A DNA stretch of 64,000 nucleotides from positions 372,001 through 436,000 of the forward strand of contig NZ_JAFCKS010000002.1 in assembly GCF_018129995.1 (NCBI RefSeq), written 5' to 3'. A program made the translations under genes and the position numbers. The stretch comes from Bradyrhizobium sp. SZCCT0153. Lineage in GTDB: Bacteria > Pseudomonadota > Alphaproteobacteria > Rhizobiales > Xanthobacteraceae. This document shows, piece after piece, positions 18,106-31,149 of the stretch; position 1 is the stretch's first letter, and every line of letters starts with the position of its first letter. Under the pieces are notes generated by a model. That model saw only the letters and a program-made list of their open reading frames with translations. It did not search any database and was not told where the DNA came from.

Positions 18106-19797
18106 ATGCTCACCACCATTTCCATCCGCGCCAAGATCATCAGTGTCGTGGCGTTCCTGCTGGTCGCGATGGCCGGCATGGGCCTGCTCGCCGTCATGAA
18201 GATGCGGGCCATCAATGCCAACACCGTCGACATCACCACGAACTGGATGCCCAGCGTGCGTGTGATCGGCGACCTGCGCGCCGGCGTCATCACCTACCGC
18301 AACGTCATCCGGGAGCACATGCTGGCGGAGACGCTGGAGGAGAAGCTGGCGGCCGAGAAGACGCTGGCGACGGTGGTCGAGGCGAACACCAGGTTTCGCA
18401 AAGCTTATGAGGCGATGATCACCTCGCCCGACGAGAAGGCTCTTTACAGTCAGTGGTCCAAGAGCTGGGAAGACTACAAAAAGGGCACCGAGGAAGTCAT
18501 GGCGCTGTCGCGTCGGGATGCAGGCAAGGTCCCGCATGACGCGCATGAGCTGAACTCCAAGACGGTCAACAAGATCGGGCTCGAGGCTGACACCATCCTG
18601 GCCAAGGACATCGAACTCAACACCAAGGGCGGCGATCAGGCCTCCGCCGACGCCTCCGATACCTATTATTACGCCTTCATGCTGGTCGCGATCATTCTCG
18701 GTGCGGCCGTTGTCATCGGGATCGGGGTCGGCTTCTATCTCGTCCAGGACGTCTCCAGCGGCATCAACTCGATCGTCGAGCCGATGCAGGCGCTGGGCAA
18801 GGGCGACCTTTCCGCCGAAGTCCCGCACCGCGGCGAGAAGACGGAGATCGGCGCCATGGCCGACGTGCTCCAGATCTTCAAGGAAGCGCTCATCGCCAAG
18901 AAGGCCGCCGACGAGGCCGCCGCCGCCGATGCCGAAGCCAAGATCGAGCGCGGCCGCCGCGTCGACAACATCACCCGCGAATTCGAAACGATGATCGGCG
19001 AGATCGTCCAGACCGTGTCGTCGGCTTCGACCCAGTTGGAGGCCTCCGCCTCGACGCTGACCTCGACCGCCGACCGTTCCCAGCGGCTGGCGACCACGGT
19101 TGCCGGTGCGTCGGAGGAAGCCTCGACCAACGTGCAGTCGGTAGCCTCGGCGACCGAGGAGATGGCCTCGTCGGTCGGCGAGATCAGCCGCCAGGTCCAG
19201 GAATCGGCCCGCATGGCGGGCGACGCCGTCGGCCAGGCCCGCGCCACGACCGAGCGCGTCAGCGAGCTGTCCAAGGCCGCCTCGCGCATCGGCGACGTCG
19301 TCGAGCTCATCAATACCATCGCCGGCCAGACCAACCTCTTGGCGCTGAACGCGACCATCGAAGCCGCCCGTGCCGGCGAAGCCGGCCGCGGCTTTGCGGT
19401 GGTGGCCTCCGAAGTGAAGGCGCTCGCCGAGCAGACCGCGAAGGCGACCGGCGAGATCGGCCAGCAGATATCCGGCATCCAGGCGGCGACCAACGATTCG
19501 GTCGGCGCCATCAAGGAAATCTCCTCGACCATCGAGCGCCTGTCGGAAATCTCCTCGGCCATTGCGGCCGCGGTGGAAGAGCAGGGCGCGGCGACCCAGG
19601 AGATCGCCCGCAACGTGCAGCAGGCGGCGCAGGGCACCCAGCAGGTCTCCTCCAACATCACCGACGTGCAGCGCGGCGCAACCGAGACCGGCACAGCCTC
19701 GTCTCAGGTGCTGTCGGCGGCGCAGATGCTGTCGAACGACTCGGGACGGCTGAAGAGCGAAGTCGGCAAGTTCCTAACCAACGTCCGCGCGGCGTAA
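18106..19797 (+). CDS. Methyl-accepting chemotaxis protein (4HB sensor, HAMP)
   Basis: A 563-residue membrane chemoreceptor. A first membrane segment (about residues 8-30) leads to a ~155-residue periplasmic domain with four-helix-bundle character ([21 protein letters not shown], then many charged heptads). A second segment follows (about 187-209), then a HAMP domain ([20 protein letters not shown]) and the cytoplasmic coiled coil. The conserved hairpin tip [30 protein letters not shown] is intact. Ligand unknown. An intrinsic terminator follows. Its signalling half is almost identical to that of the next gene, suggesting a recent duplication or recombination of that half. Confidence 0.95.
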   Translation: MLTTISIRAKIISVVAFLLVAMAGMGLLAVMKMRAINANTVDITTNWMPSVRVIGDLRAGVITYRNVIREHMLAETLEEKLAAEKTLATVVEANTRFRKAYEAMITSPDEKALYSQWSKSWEDYKKGTEEVMALSRRDAGKVPHDAHELNSKTVNKIGLEADTILAKDIELNTKGGDQASADASDTYYYAFMLVAIILGAAVVIGIGVGFYLVQDVSSGINSIVEPMQALGKGDLSAEVPHRGEKTEIGAMADVLQIFKEALIAKKAADEAAAADAEAKIERGRRVDNITREFETMIGEIVQTVSSASTQLEASASTLTSTADRSQRLATTVAGASEEASTNVQSVASATEEMASSVGEISRQVQESARMAGDAVGQARATTERVSELSKAASRIGDVVELINTIAGQTNLLALNATIEAARAGEAGRGFAVVASEVKALAEQTAKATGEIGQQISGIQAATNDSVGAIKEISSTIERLSEISSAIAAAVEEQGAATQEIARNVQQAAQGTQQVSSNITDVQRGATETGTASSQVLSAAQMLSNDSGRLKSEVGKFLTNVRAA

Positions 19798-19825
19798 GCT
19801 TCCGCGCCAATCACCCATCGACGAA

Positions 19826-19855
19826 AGAGCGGCGCCGCAAGCGCCGCTCTTTTTT
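19826..19855 (+). terminator. Rho-independent terminator of chemoreceptor 1
   Basis: AGAGCGGCGC-CGCAA-GCGCCGCTCT forms a perfect 10-bp stem with a 5-nt loop followed directly by TTTTT, 29 bp after the stop codon. Confidence 0.93.
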
Positions 19856-19904
19856 GTTGCGGCGGTAGCATGATGTCGCCTGCAGGTAGCATCGTGAGGT
19901 CTTG

Positions 19905-19953
19905 CCGTATTCTTACGGGAAGGCCGTTTCATCGATAGTTAAATTCGGCTTAC
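19905..19953 (+). promoter_or_regulatory. Palindrome CCGTA-N4-TACGG plus AGTTAA upstream of chemoreceptor 2
   Basis: CCGTA-TTCT-TACGG lies at 19905-19918 and AGTTAA at 19937-19942, about 110 bp before the start at 20028. TTAA-ATTCGGC-TTAC (19939-19953) also comes close to the CtrA consensus TTAA-N7-TTAA. Confidence 0.5.
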
Positions 19954-20027
19954 AAGAATAGGCCAAGGACCGCCGGTAGCAGCCCTGATTGGAATCATCT
20001 CACACTCATCCGTCTTTGGGGGCCTCG

Positions 20028-21722
20028 ATGCGCAAGAATTTTCCTGTCACCACGGTCGAATATCCCGTCAGTGACGAGACGCTGATCGTCTCCAGGACCG
20101 ACCTCAAGGGCAAGCTCGCCTACTTCAACGACGACTTCCTTGCTGCTGCTGGCTTCACGTCTTCGGAGCTTATGGGGCAGCCGCACAATATCGTCCGTCA
20201 CCCCGACATGCCGCCGGAGGCGTTCGACAACCTCTGGGACACGCTGAAAGCCGGCAAGCCGTGGCTCGGCGCGGTCAAGAACCGCCGCAAGAACGGCGAT
20301 TTCTACTGGGTGCTGGCAACTGCATCGCCGATCCGCGAGAACGGCCAGGTCACCGGCTATACATCGATCCGCACCAGACTGCCGGCCGACCAGCGCAAGC
20401 TTGCCGAGGAAGTCTACGCCGCGATTCGCGACAAGAAGCCCCATGGCTATCGCATCGACGGCGGCATCATTCGCCGGCGCTCGCTGCTCGACCGCTTCAG
20501 CGTCTTCACCAGGACGGTGAAGGCGCGCCTCGTGACCACGATGGTCCTCCAGCTGCTCTTCGTGCTCGCGCTCGGCATCGGCGGGGGGCTCTCGACCAGC
20601 GGTTCGACCAGCCTGAGCCTGGCGCTGCTCGCCGTCGCCGGAGCTGCCGTCCTCGGCTTCGCCGGATTTGCGACCATGCGCGCCATTCAAGGGCCGATGC
20701 AGCAGCTCAACGACACCCTGGTCAATCTCGTCCAGGACAAGCTGGACAACCGCATCGTCGTCGAGCGGGACGACGAGATCGGCGAGGCGCTGCGCAACCT
20801 CCAGACGGTGCAGACCATCATCCGCTTCAGCCGCGACGAGGTGCAGGCGGTGCAGCGCCGCGCCGAGGGACAGCGCAAGGCCGACATGACCAAGCTTGCC
20901 GATGGCTTCGAGGCCGCGATCGGGGAGATCGTGGAAACCGTATCGTCGGCCGCGACCGAGCTCGAAGCATCGGCCTCGACGCTGTCGTCGACCGCCGGCC
21001 GTGCGCAGGAACTGGCGACCGTTGTTGCCGCCGGCTCCGAGGAAGCCTCGACCAACGTTCATTCGGTGGCAACGGCTGCCGAAGAGATGTCTTCCTCGGT
21101 CCACGAAATCAGCCGTCAAGTCCAGGACTCCGCGCGGATCGCCGGCGAGGCCGTCAGCCAGGCACACGCCACCACCGACCGAGTCAGCGAGCTGTCGCGG
21201 GCCGCATCCCGGATCGGCGACGTCGTCGAGCTCATCAATGCCATCGCAGGTCAGACCAACCTGCTGGCACTGAATGCCACGATCGAAGCGGCGCGCGCCG
21301 GCGAGGCCGGCCGCGGCTTCGCCGTGGTGGCATCCGAGGTAAAGGCGCTGGCCGAGCAGACCGCGAAGGCGACCGGCGAGATCGGCCAGCAGATTGGCGG
21401 CATCCAGGCGGCGACGCAGGATTCGGTCACCGCAATCAGTCAGATCAGCGACACCATCGCGCGCCTGTCGGAAATCTCCTCGGCGATTGCGGCTGCCGTG
21501 GAAGAGCAGGGTGCCGCGACCCAGGAGATCGCCCGCAACGTGCAGCAGGCGGCCAACGGCACCCAGCAGGTCTCTTCCAATGTCGGCGACGTCCAGCGCG
21601 GCGCATCCGAAACCGGATCGGCGTCCTCGCAGGTGCTGTCGGCGGCGCAGATGCTGTCCCGCGATTCCAACCGCCTCAAGCTCGAGGTCGGCAAGTTCCT
21701 GAATTCCGTCCGCGCGGCGTGA
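20028..21722 (+). CDS. Aer-like PAS-domain chemoreceptor
   Basis: A 564-residue chemoreceptor with a cytoplasmic N-terminal PAS domain of the Aer type: [19 protein letters not shown], then [13 protein letters not shown] (the FAD-contact region of Aer), [20 protein letters not shown] and GYTSIRTR. Two adjacent hydrophobic segments (about 182-230) form a membrane hairpin without a periplasmic sensor. A HAMP-like linker and a full signalling domain follow. By analogy it senses redox or oxygen through bound FAD. ATG 20028 has a GGGGG ribosome site and gives the Aer N-terminus; the in-frame TTG at 19989 is less likely. It fits the microaerobic lifestyle suggested by FixK boxes elsewhere in the window. 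Confidence 0.92.
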   Translation: MRKNFPVTTVEYPVSDETLIVSRTDLKGKLAYFNDDFLAAAGFTSSELMGQPHNIVRHPDMPPEAFDNLWDTLKAGKPWLGAVKNRRKNGDFYWVLATASPIRENGQVTGYTSIRTRLPADQRKLAEEVYAAIRDKKPHGYRIDGGIIRRRSLLDRFSVFTRTVKARLVTTMVLQLLFVLALGIGGGLSTSGSTSLSLALLAVAGAAVLGFAGFATMRAIQGPMQQLNDTLVNLVQDKLDNRIVVERDDEIGEALRNLQTVQTIIRFSRDEVQAVQRRAEGQRKADMTKLADGFEAAIGEIVETVSSAATELEASASTLSSTAGRAQELATVVAAGSEEASTNVHSVATAAEEMSSSVHEISRQVQDSARIAGEAVSQAHATTDRVSELSRAASRIGDVVELINAIAGQTNLLALNATIEAARAGEAGRGFAVVASEVKALAEQTAKATGEIGQQIGGIQAATQDSVTAISQISDTIARLSEISSAIAAAVEEQGAATQEIARNVQQAANGTQQVSSNVGDVQRGASETGSASSQVLSAAQMLSRDSNRLKLEVGKFLNSVRAA

Positions 21723-21789
21723 GGCGCTCGGCCGCATAGCTGCGATGCCGATTTCGCAGTGCGGTAGCAGGGAAGTGAAAGCAGGAAAG

Positions 21790-21815
21790 CCGCCGGTCAT
21801 TAGCGTTTCCGGCGG
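21790..21815. other. Hairpin downstream of chemoreceptor 2
   Basis: CCGCCGG and CCGGCGG pair across a 12-nt loop in the 169-bp gap before the RND gene. There is no T-run, so termination is uncertain. Confidence 0.35.
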
Positions 21816-21891
21816 TGCTCGGGTAAAGGGAAAAGAGGATCCCCGCGGGGGCGGATTCCGTATCCCTGCCTGACCTGGAATTGCCTGGCGA

Positions 21892-25057
<3,166 letters not shown>

Positions 25058-25071
<14 letters not shown>

Positions 25072-26254
25072 ATCCCGCTCCCCGGTGTCGCGCCGGAAAC
25101 TGGGCATTTTCGGCGTGGTGGTGCTGATTGCGGCTGGCTTCGTCGTGGGCACCGGCATCCGGGCCCGCGAGGAGCAGGGCTCCAAGCTGAAGGAATGGAC
25201 CGACGATCAGGCGGTTCCCAGCGTCGCGGTCACGCTGCCCAACGCCAGGGCTCTTAACGCCAACCTCGACCTGCCGGGCCGGTTGGAGGCCTATTACCGT
25301 GCCCCGATCTTCGCCCGCGTATCCGGTTATTTGAAGAGCTGGAGCGCCGATATCGGCGCCCGCGTCAAGGCGGGTCAGGTGATCGCCGAGATCGAGGCGC
25401 CCGACCTCGATCAGCAGCTCTTGCAGGCCCGCGCCGATCTCGCCAGCCAGCAGGCCAGCGCCCGGCTGTCGGAGGCAACGCTCAACCGCCGCAAGACGCT
25501 GGTCGCCTCCAATTTCGTCTCCGCGCAGGAGATCGACGAGCGTACCGCCGATCTCTCCAACAAGAACGCCGCCGTGCATTCGGGGCAGGCCAATGTCGAG
25601 CGGCTGGAAGCGCTGGCCGGCTACAAGAAGATCACGGTGCCGTTCGACGGCGTGGTCACCGCGCGCGACACTGATGTCGGCGCGCTGATCAATGCCGGCG
25701 GCGGCTCGGGCCCGGCGATGTTCGTGGTCTCCGATATCACCAAGCTGCGCGTCTACGTCAACGTGCCCCAGAACTACGTGCCGGCGATCAAGATCGGCGC
25801 CAAGGCCACCCTCGTGATGCCGGAATATCCGAACCGGACCTTCCAGGCGACGGTGGAGGCCTCCTCGCAGGCCGTCGACGTTGCCTCCGGCACCACGCGC
25901 ATGCAGCTTGGGCTCGACAATTCCAGCGGCGAGCTGATGCCCGGCGGCTATGCCAGCGTGAAGCTGAGCCTCCAGCGCGATTCCACCCCGCTCAGTATCC
26001 CGGCAAGCGCCCTGATCTTCAACGGCAACGGCTTGCGCGTCGCGACCGTCGGCGCAGACGACAAGGTCTTGTTCAAGCCGGTGACGATCGCGCGCGACCT
26101 TGGCCGCGAGATCGAGCTCGCCTCGGGCATTGCTCCCGACGACCGCATCATCACCGCCCCGCCGGACGGCCTGTCCGACGGCGACCCGGTCCGCGTGACC
26201 GGCGCCAAGGGCAAGCCGGCCACGGCGTCGGAGAAGCAGGCGCCGAAGGGGTAG
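25058..26254 (+). CDS. RND efflux periplasmic adaptor (membrane fusion protein)
   Basis: A 398-residue adaptor. A single N-terminal membrane anchor (LGIFGVVVLIAAGFVVGTG) is followed by the biotinyl-lipoyl half-motif (YYRAPIFARVSGYLKSWSADIGARVKAGQVIAEIEAPDL), a coiled-coil hairpin (about 125-200), the second lipoyl half (KKITVPFDGVVTARDTDVGALI) and beta-barrel domains. There is no lipobox, so it is anchored by the helix. ATG 25058 with an upstream CGGAG and 14-bp overlap with the transporter stop is chosen over the longer open frame. It links the pump to an outer-membrane channel. Confidence 0.93.
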
Positions 26255-26263
26255 GGCTGTCTT

Positions 26264-26356
26264 GTAGGGTTGGGCAAAGCGAAGCGTGCCCATCACTCTA
26301 TGCGATCCCGAAAATCATGGTGGGCACGGCGCAAGTGCGCCTTTTGCCCACCTACG
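26264..26356. repeat. Palindromic repeat (family B)
   Basis: GTAGGGTTGGGCAAAGCGAA and the facing GGTGGGCACGGCGCAAG...TTGCCCACCTAC arms form an inverted repeat. Similar copies are at 32728, 34697 and 45606. It separates the convergent adaptor and thiolase-like genes. Confidence 0.85.
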
Positions 26357-26360
26357 AGCG

Positions 26361-27878
26361 CTACGCCACCCGCCACTCCGGAACGCCATCGGCGGCCATC
26401 GCGATCTCTCCGAGCGAGCCGACCGGCGTGCGGTCCATATTGAGCAGATGCGCCAGCGTCGCCGTGTCGCTCGCCGGAATCCGCGCCAGCGTGCGCCGGT
26501 CGTCTTCGGTGCGCAGCATCACCACGCCGTGCTCGACATCGCCACCACGGCCGTAGAGCACCGTAAAGCTCTCGACCTTACCCTTGCCGCCGGCGTCCGT
26601 GACGAACTCCGGCACCGCGCGCTTGTTGCGGTCGGCGTCCGCCTGCACGCTCGTCTCCTGCGCCAGCGCCTGACGCGGCGGCATCTTTGAAACCACCAGC
26701 GCGTGATGCTTGGTAACGAAGCCGCCCTGGCCGTAGAGCAGGCCAAGCCTTGCGCCGTCGCGCAGGCGCCGCACCATCGCGCAGGCCGCATGCGTCATGT
26801 AGGTGTTGAGCGGCGCACCGAAGAAGGTGAGGCCGCCGGTCACGGTCGGCTGCACGTCGGCGGATAGGCCCAGTGTCCGACGCGCCATCTTGGGCACGCA
26901 CGGGAAGCAGCTGTACAACTCGATCGCGTCGAACGCCTTGCCGTCGCCGCCGGCAAGGTCCATCGCAGCCTTCAAGACGGCGTTCTGCGGATGGCTCTCG
27001 AAAAACTGGTCGCGCAGCAGATAGTCGCGCGGCTCTTCCGCCGAGGCGCCGCCGAGCGGGTAGACGAGCTTGTCCTCGGCAATGCCGGCCGCGCGGGCCT
27101 TGGCGAGGCTGGTCAGCAGCAGCGCACCGCCCATGTTGACGCTTGGGTTGGCCACCATCAGCTTGTTGTAGGGCCACGCGATCAGGCGGTTGTCCGCGGT
27201 CGGCGTCGTGATCTCGTCAGGCGCATAGCGCCGCTTCAGCCAGGCATTGGGATTTTGCGCGGCGGCTTCCGAATAGCGCGACCACAGCGTTCCCGATTCC
27301 GCCATCGCTTCGCGCGGCGTCTGGCCCCAGTGCGCGGAGGAGGCCGCCTCATAGAAGGGATAGACGGTGACGGGGCGGAACACGCCGAGCGTCACGGCCA
27401 GCGGTTTCTGGAACGCCGCGCCGCGCTTGGGCTCCTCGACGTCATGGGCAAACGGTGTCCATGGCAGCTTCGCGCCTGCGCGCTCCGCCTTGGTCGCGGT
27501 CGACTGCGCTTCCGCGCCGCAGATCGCGGCCACCGTGCATTCGCCGCGCGCGACGCGCTTTGCCGCCTCGTGGATGTAGCGGATCGGGCTCTCGCCGCCG
27601 ACCGGGCCGTAATAGCAATGCGCAGGCGCAATGCCGAGCCGCTGCGCCAAAAGCTTCTCCGGATCGCGATAGCGCCAGCTCAGGAAGTTGACGACGTCGA
27701 GCGACTGCACCTCGCCGAGCAGCTTTGCGCCGGCATCCTGCTCGGCGCGCCGCAGCGCCTGTTCAAGCAGGTCGAGCGGCTCGAGGCCCGCGGTGATCTC
27801 CTTCGGGCGGTCGACGATCTCGCCGATGCCGACGATGACGGGGATGCGGTCTTCGGGGATATTGGTCTTGTCGGTCAT
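26361..27878 (-). CDS. Thiolase-like protein lacking the Cys nucleophile, with C-terminal extension
   Basis: A 505-residue thiolase-fold protein usually annotated acetyl-CoA acetyltransferase. The motif that should hold the acyl-accepting Cys (GGCS in SCP-x-type thiolases) reads GPVGGESPIRYIHEAA, giving Glu96 in place of Cys. The HDCF-type motif reads LYSCFPCVP and the C-terminal GHPxGxTG-type motif reads FGAPLNTYMTHA. Beyond the thiolase core, about 120 C-terminal residues form a beta-rich domain (ESFTVLYGRGGDVEHGVVML). It is therefore unlikely to be a classical thiolase and may be a non-decarboxylating acyl-CoA-binding or lyase-type enzyme. It precedes the acyl-CoA catabolic region. Confidence 0.85.
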   Translation of the reverse strand: MTDKTNIPEDRIPVIVGIGEIVDRPKEITAGLEPLDLLEQALRRAEQDAGAKLLGEVQSLDVVNFLSWRYRDPEKLLAQRLGIAPAHCYYGPVGGESPIRYIHEAAKRVARGECTVAAICGAEAQSTATKAERAGAKLPWTPFAHDVEEPKRGAAFQKPLAVTLGVFRPVTVYPFYEAASSAHWGQTPREAMAESGTLWSRYSEAAAQNPNAWLKRRYAPDEITTPTADNRLIAWPYNKLMVANPSVNMGGALLLTSLAKARAAGIAEDKLVYPLGGASAEEPRDYLLRDQFFESHPQNAVLKAAMDLAGGDGKAFDAIELYSCFPCVPKMARRTLGLSADVQPTVTGGLTFFGAPLNTYMTHAACAMVRRLRDGARLGLLYGQGGFVTKHHALVVSKMPPRQALAQETSVQADADRNKRAVPEFVTDAGGKGKVESFTVLYGRGGDVEHGVVMLRTEDDRRTLARIPASDTATLAHLLNMDRTPVGSLGEIAMAADGVPEWRVA

Positions 27879-27905
27879 GGCCTCAATTCACGATATCGGT
27901 TGTTT

Positions 27906-27984
27906 CGTCATTGCGAGCGAAGCGAAGCAATCCAGACTGCCTCTGCGGAAGGACTCTGGATTGCTTCGATGCGCTCGCAATGAC
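27906..27984. repeat. Palindromic repeat (family A)
   Basis: CGTCATTGCGAGCGAAGCG at the left is mirrored by ATGCGCTCGCAATGAC at the right, with the same inner AATCCAGA/CTGGATTG pair as the copy at 14076. It lies between two minus-strand genes. Confidence 0.9.
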
Positions 27985-27992
27985 AGAAGGGA

Positions 27993-29126
27993 TCACTCCG
28001 CCACCAGGGCATTCATGTGCTCGACGGCCTCGGCAAAATCTTCCTTGAACTCCTGCACCACGGCACCGGCCGACCTCACGCTGTCGATCAACCCGACGCC
28101 CTGGCCGACGAAGTAACTCACGAGATCGCGCGCCCTTGCATTGCCGCTCGCCGCCGCGCGGTCGATCGAGTTGAAGGCGTCGCGGCTGATGATGCTCTGC
28201 AGCGGCATCGGCAGCGCGCCGGGACTTTCCGGCGCGCGGTCCCAGGCATCGGTCCAAACCGAGCGAAGCTGCCGCGCCGGCTTCCCGGTGCGGCCCTTCG
28301 AGCGCACCGCATCGCGCGAGGACGCCGCAATCATCTTCTCGCGAAAGATCTCCGTGGTCTCGGCTTCGACGGTCGCGAGCCACACCGAGCCGGTCCATGC
28401 ACCGGCGGCGCCCATGGCCATGCAGGCCGCCATCTGCCGACCCGTCATGATGCCGCCGGCGGCCAGCACCGGCACGTCGCGGATCGGCTTGATCGCCTTG
28501 ATCACCTCCGGCACCAGCACCAAGGTCGAGACCTCGCCGCAATGGCCGCCGGCCTCGGTGCCCTGCACGACGAGGATATCGACACCGGCTGCAACCTGGC
28601 GCAGCGCGTGCTCCTTGGCGCCGACGAGCGCGGCAACCGGCACGCCATGCGTCTTGCCCATCTCGATCATCGCCTTCGGCGGTACGCCCAGCGCAGTGGC
28701 GATCAAACGGATCGGATGGTTGAAAGAGACCTCCAGGAGTTGCAGCGCCGTCTTCGCATCGAATGGCTGCGGCTGGTTGTCGGCCACGTTGGTTGCGGTC
28801 AGCTCGATGTCGTACTTCTTAAGGAGGCCTCGCGTGTAGTCGCGGTGCTCCTGCGGCACGCGCGCCTCCAGGCTCTTCCACGTGACGTCCTTCTCGCCTG
28901 CGGTCGAGATGTTTTCGGGGATCAGCACGTCGACGCCGTAGGGCTTTCCGTCGACGTGCTCGTCGATCCATTTCAACTCGCGCTCAAGCGTATCGGGCGT
29001 GTGCACGGTCGCGCCGAGCACACCAAAGCCGCCGGCGCGGCTGACGGCGGCGACGACATCGCGGCAATGGCTGAAGGCGAGCAGCGGGAACTCGATGCCC
29101 AGCATGTCGCAGATTGGCGATTTCAT
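27993..29126 (-). CDS. Nitronate monooxygenase (2-nitropropane dioxygenase family)
   Basis: A 377-residue FMN-dependent TIM-barrel enzyme. It has the N-terminal LGIEFPLLAFSHCRDVVAAVSRAGGFGVLG, the putative active-site His in VQGTEAGGHCGE, and the FMN phosphate-binding VLAAGGIMTGRQMAACMAMGAAG followed by GSVWLATVEA. Family members oxidise alkyl nitronates; many catabolic-cluster members have unknown or enoyl-reductase-like roles. A GGGAGAGAACG ribosome site precedes the ATG. It shares strand and probably transcript with the thiolase-like gene, and diverges from the Baeyer-Villiger monooxygenase. Confidence 0.9.
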   Translation of the reverse strand: MKSPICDMLGIEFPLLAFSHCRDVVAAVSRAGGFGVLGATVHTPDTLERELKWIDEHVDGKPYGVDVLIPENISTAGEKDVTWKSLEARVPQEHRDYTRGLLKKYDIELTATNVADNQPQPFDAKTALQLLEVSFNHPIRLIATALGVPPKAMIEMGKTHGVPVAALVGAKEHALRQVAAGVDILVVQGTEAGGHCGEVSTLVLVPEVIKAIKPIRDVPVLAAGGIMTGRQMAACMAMGAAGAWTGSVWLATVEAETTEIFREKMIAASSRDAVRSKGRTGKPARQLRSVWTDAWDRAPESPGALPMPLQSIISRDAFNSIDRAAASGNARARDLVSYFVGQGVGLIDSVRSAGAVVQEFKEDFAEAVEHMNALVAE

Positions 29127-29375
29127 CGTTCTCTCCCGGCGGCCTCGCGTTCTTGTTGCTTGCGCTGGCGAAGCAAAGGCGACGCTAGCCTATCGCCGCT
29201 CGCGATGCCATTCCGGATTCGGCCGAGCATCTTGCGTGTAGACGCCGCGCGGTACGCTGGCCGTTCCGCCGCGCAAAATAAGCAGGGCAGCAGGCGCCGA
29301 TAAGCCTCTTGCGCTTTCGCCGACCTGAGAGAATGCTGGTGCCAACAACAGAAAACAACAAGGGAGCGCCAGCCG

Positions 29376-31034
29376 ATGTCGTCAGCGCAAGCGAGTCCGG
29401 TCCAGGCCACGGAAGCCTATGACGTGGTCGTCGTCGGCGCGGGTTTCGCCGGCATGTACATGTTGCACCGCTTGCGCGGTCTTGGCTTCTCGGTGCGTGT
29501 CTACGAGCGGGGCGGCGGCGTCGGCGGCACCTGGTACTGGAACCGCTATCCCGGCGCGCGCTGCGATGTCGAGAGCATGCAATATTCCTACTCGTTCTCG
29601 GACGAGCTGCAGCAGGAATGGGACTGGAGCGAACGCTACGCGCCGCAGCCCGAGATCCTGAAATACGCCAATCACGTCGCCGACCGTTTTGATCTGCGCC
29701 GCGACATCCAGTTCGACACCGGCGTCGAACGCGCGGTGTTCGACGAGCATGCGAGGCGATGGGCGGTGACGACAGCCGACGGCAAAACGGTTCAGGCGCA
29801 ATTCGTCGTGCTCGCGACCGGGTGCCTCTCGAATGCGCGCAAGCCGGACATCGAGGGTCTCGAGACCTTCAAGGGCGCTGTCTATCACACCGGCAGCTGG
29901 CCGCACGGAGGCGTTGACTTCACCGGCTTGCGCGTCGGCCTGATCGGCACGGGATCATCGGGGATTCAGTCCGCACCAATCATCGCCGAGCAGGCCAGGC
30001 ACCTCACGGTGTTTCAGCGCACGGCCAATTTCTCGATTCCTGCCCGCAATGCCGCGCTGACCGACGAGGAGCGCACCACGTTCCGCGACAACTATCCGCA
30101 GATCCGCCGCTTCGCCCGTGAAGTCGCGCGCAACGGCATTTTCGCCGAGCAGCCGGACTGCGGGGCGCTCGACGACAGCGACGATGCCAGGCTCCGGAAG
30201 TACGAGGCCCGCTGGGAGCGCGGCGGACTCACCTTCATGTATGTCTACAACAATCTCGGCCTCGACCGCGCAGCGAACGACACCGCGGCGAATTTCGTCC
30301 GCGGCAAGATCGCCGAGATCGTGAAGGCCCCCGAAACGGCAAAGCTGCTGCAGCCGGATAGCCATCCGATCGGCACCAAGCGCATCTGCATCGATACCGG
30401 CTATTTCGCGACCTTCAACCGGCCGAATGTCTCGCTGGTCGACATCAAGGCCAATCCGATCCAGGAGATCACGGCGAACGCGGTCCGTGTCGCGGAGGAG
30501 GACCACGAGGTCGACGCACTCGTGCTCGCGACCGGCTTCGACGCCATGACCGGATCCGTCGCGAAGATCGACATTCGCGGCCGTGGCGGGCAGGCGCTGA
30601 ACCAGAAATGGGCGGAAGGCCCGAAGACCTATCTTGGGCTGATGAGCGCCGGCTTTCCAAATCTCTTTATCATCACCGGGCCCGGCAGCCCCTCGGTGCT
30701 CTCCAACATGATCGTGTCGATCGAGCAGCATGTCGACTGGATCGCCGATGGCCTCGTCCACATGCGCAAGCAGGGCCTTGCCACGATGGAGGCGGGCAGG
30801 GATGCCGAGGAGAAATGGGTGACCCATGTCAACGAGGTCGCCCATGGCACGCTCTATCCGCAGGCCAATTCCTGGTACATGGGCGCCAACATCCCGGGCA
30901 AGCCGCGCATCTTCATGCCCTATATCGGCGGAGTCGGGGTCTACCGGCGGATCTGCGACGAGGTCGCGGCGAAGGGCTATGAGGGATTCGTGATGGAGCG
31001 GGCGGAGCAGCCGCGCAGGGTGGTGACGGGTTAG
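29376..31034 (+). CDS. Type I Baeyer-Villiger monooxygenase
   Basis: A 552-residue FAD/NADPH monooxygenase. The FAD dinucleotide motif GAGFAG is at 21-26, GGTWYWNRYPGARCDVES at 50-67, the Baeyer-Villiger fingerprint FKGAVYHTGSWP at 165-176 (FxGxxxHxxxWP fully matched) and the NADPH motif GTGSSG at 191-196. It inserts oxygen next to a carbonyl, giving an ester or lactone, with relation to cyclohexanone and steroid/alicyclic monooxygenases. Start ATG 29376 is preceded by AAGGGAG. It lies divergent to nitronate monooxygenase and upstream of yghU. A role in opening a cyclic ketone whose products feed the nearby acyl-CoA genes is an inference. Confidence 0.95.
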   Translation: MSSAQASPVQATEAYDVVVVGAGFAGMYMLHRLRGLGFSVRVYERGGGVGGTWYWNRYPGARCDVESMQYSYSFSDELQQEWDWSERYAPQPEILKYANHVADRFDLRRDIQFDTGVERAVFDEHARRWAVTTADGKTVQAQFVVLATGCLSNARKPDIEGLETFKGAVYHTGSWPHGGVDFTGLRVGLIGTGSSGIQSAPIIAEQARHLTVFQRTANFSIPARNAALTDEERTTFRDNYPQIRRFAREVARNGIFAEQPDCGALDDSDDARLRKYEARWERGGLTFMYVYNNLGLDRAANDTAANFVRGKIAEIVKAPETAKLLQPDSHPIGTKRICIDTGYFATFNRPNVSLVDIKANPIQEITANAVRVAEEDHEVDALVLATGFDAMTGSVAKIDIRGRGGQALNQKWAEGPKTYLGLMSAGFPNLFIITGPGSPSVLSNMIVSIEQHVDWIADGLVHMRKQGLATMEAGRDAEEKWVTHVNEVAHGTLYPQANSWYMGANIPGKPRIFMPYIGGVGVYRRICDEVAAKGYEGFVMERAEQPRRVVTG

Positions 31035-31149
31035 GCCAGATGCATGACGCCGGCCTGAGGCCCGCGCCGGACGCAGAGCCGGCAGGACTTGTCATCGGCC
31101 AATCGCGGGCTAATTAATGCAGGCGCATCTTTCCGCCGGAGCCCATCGC

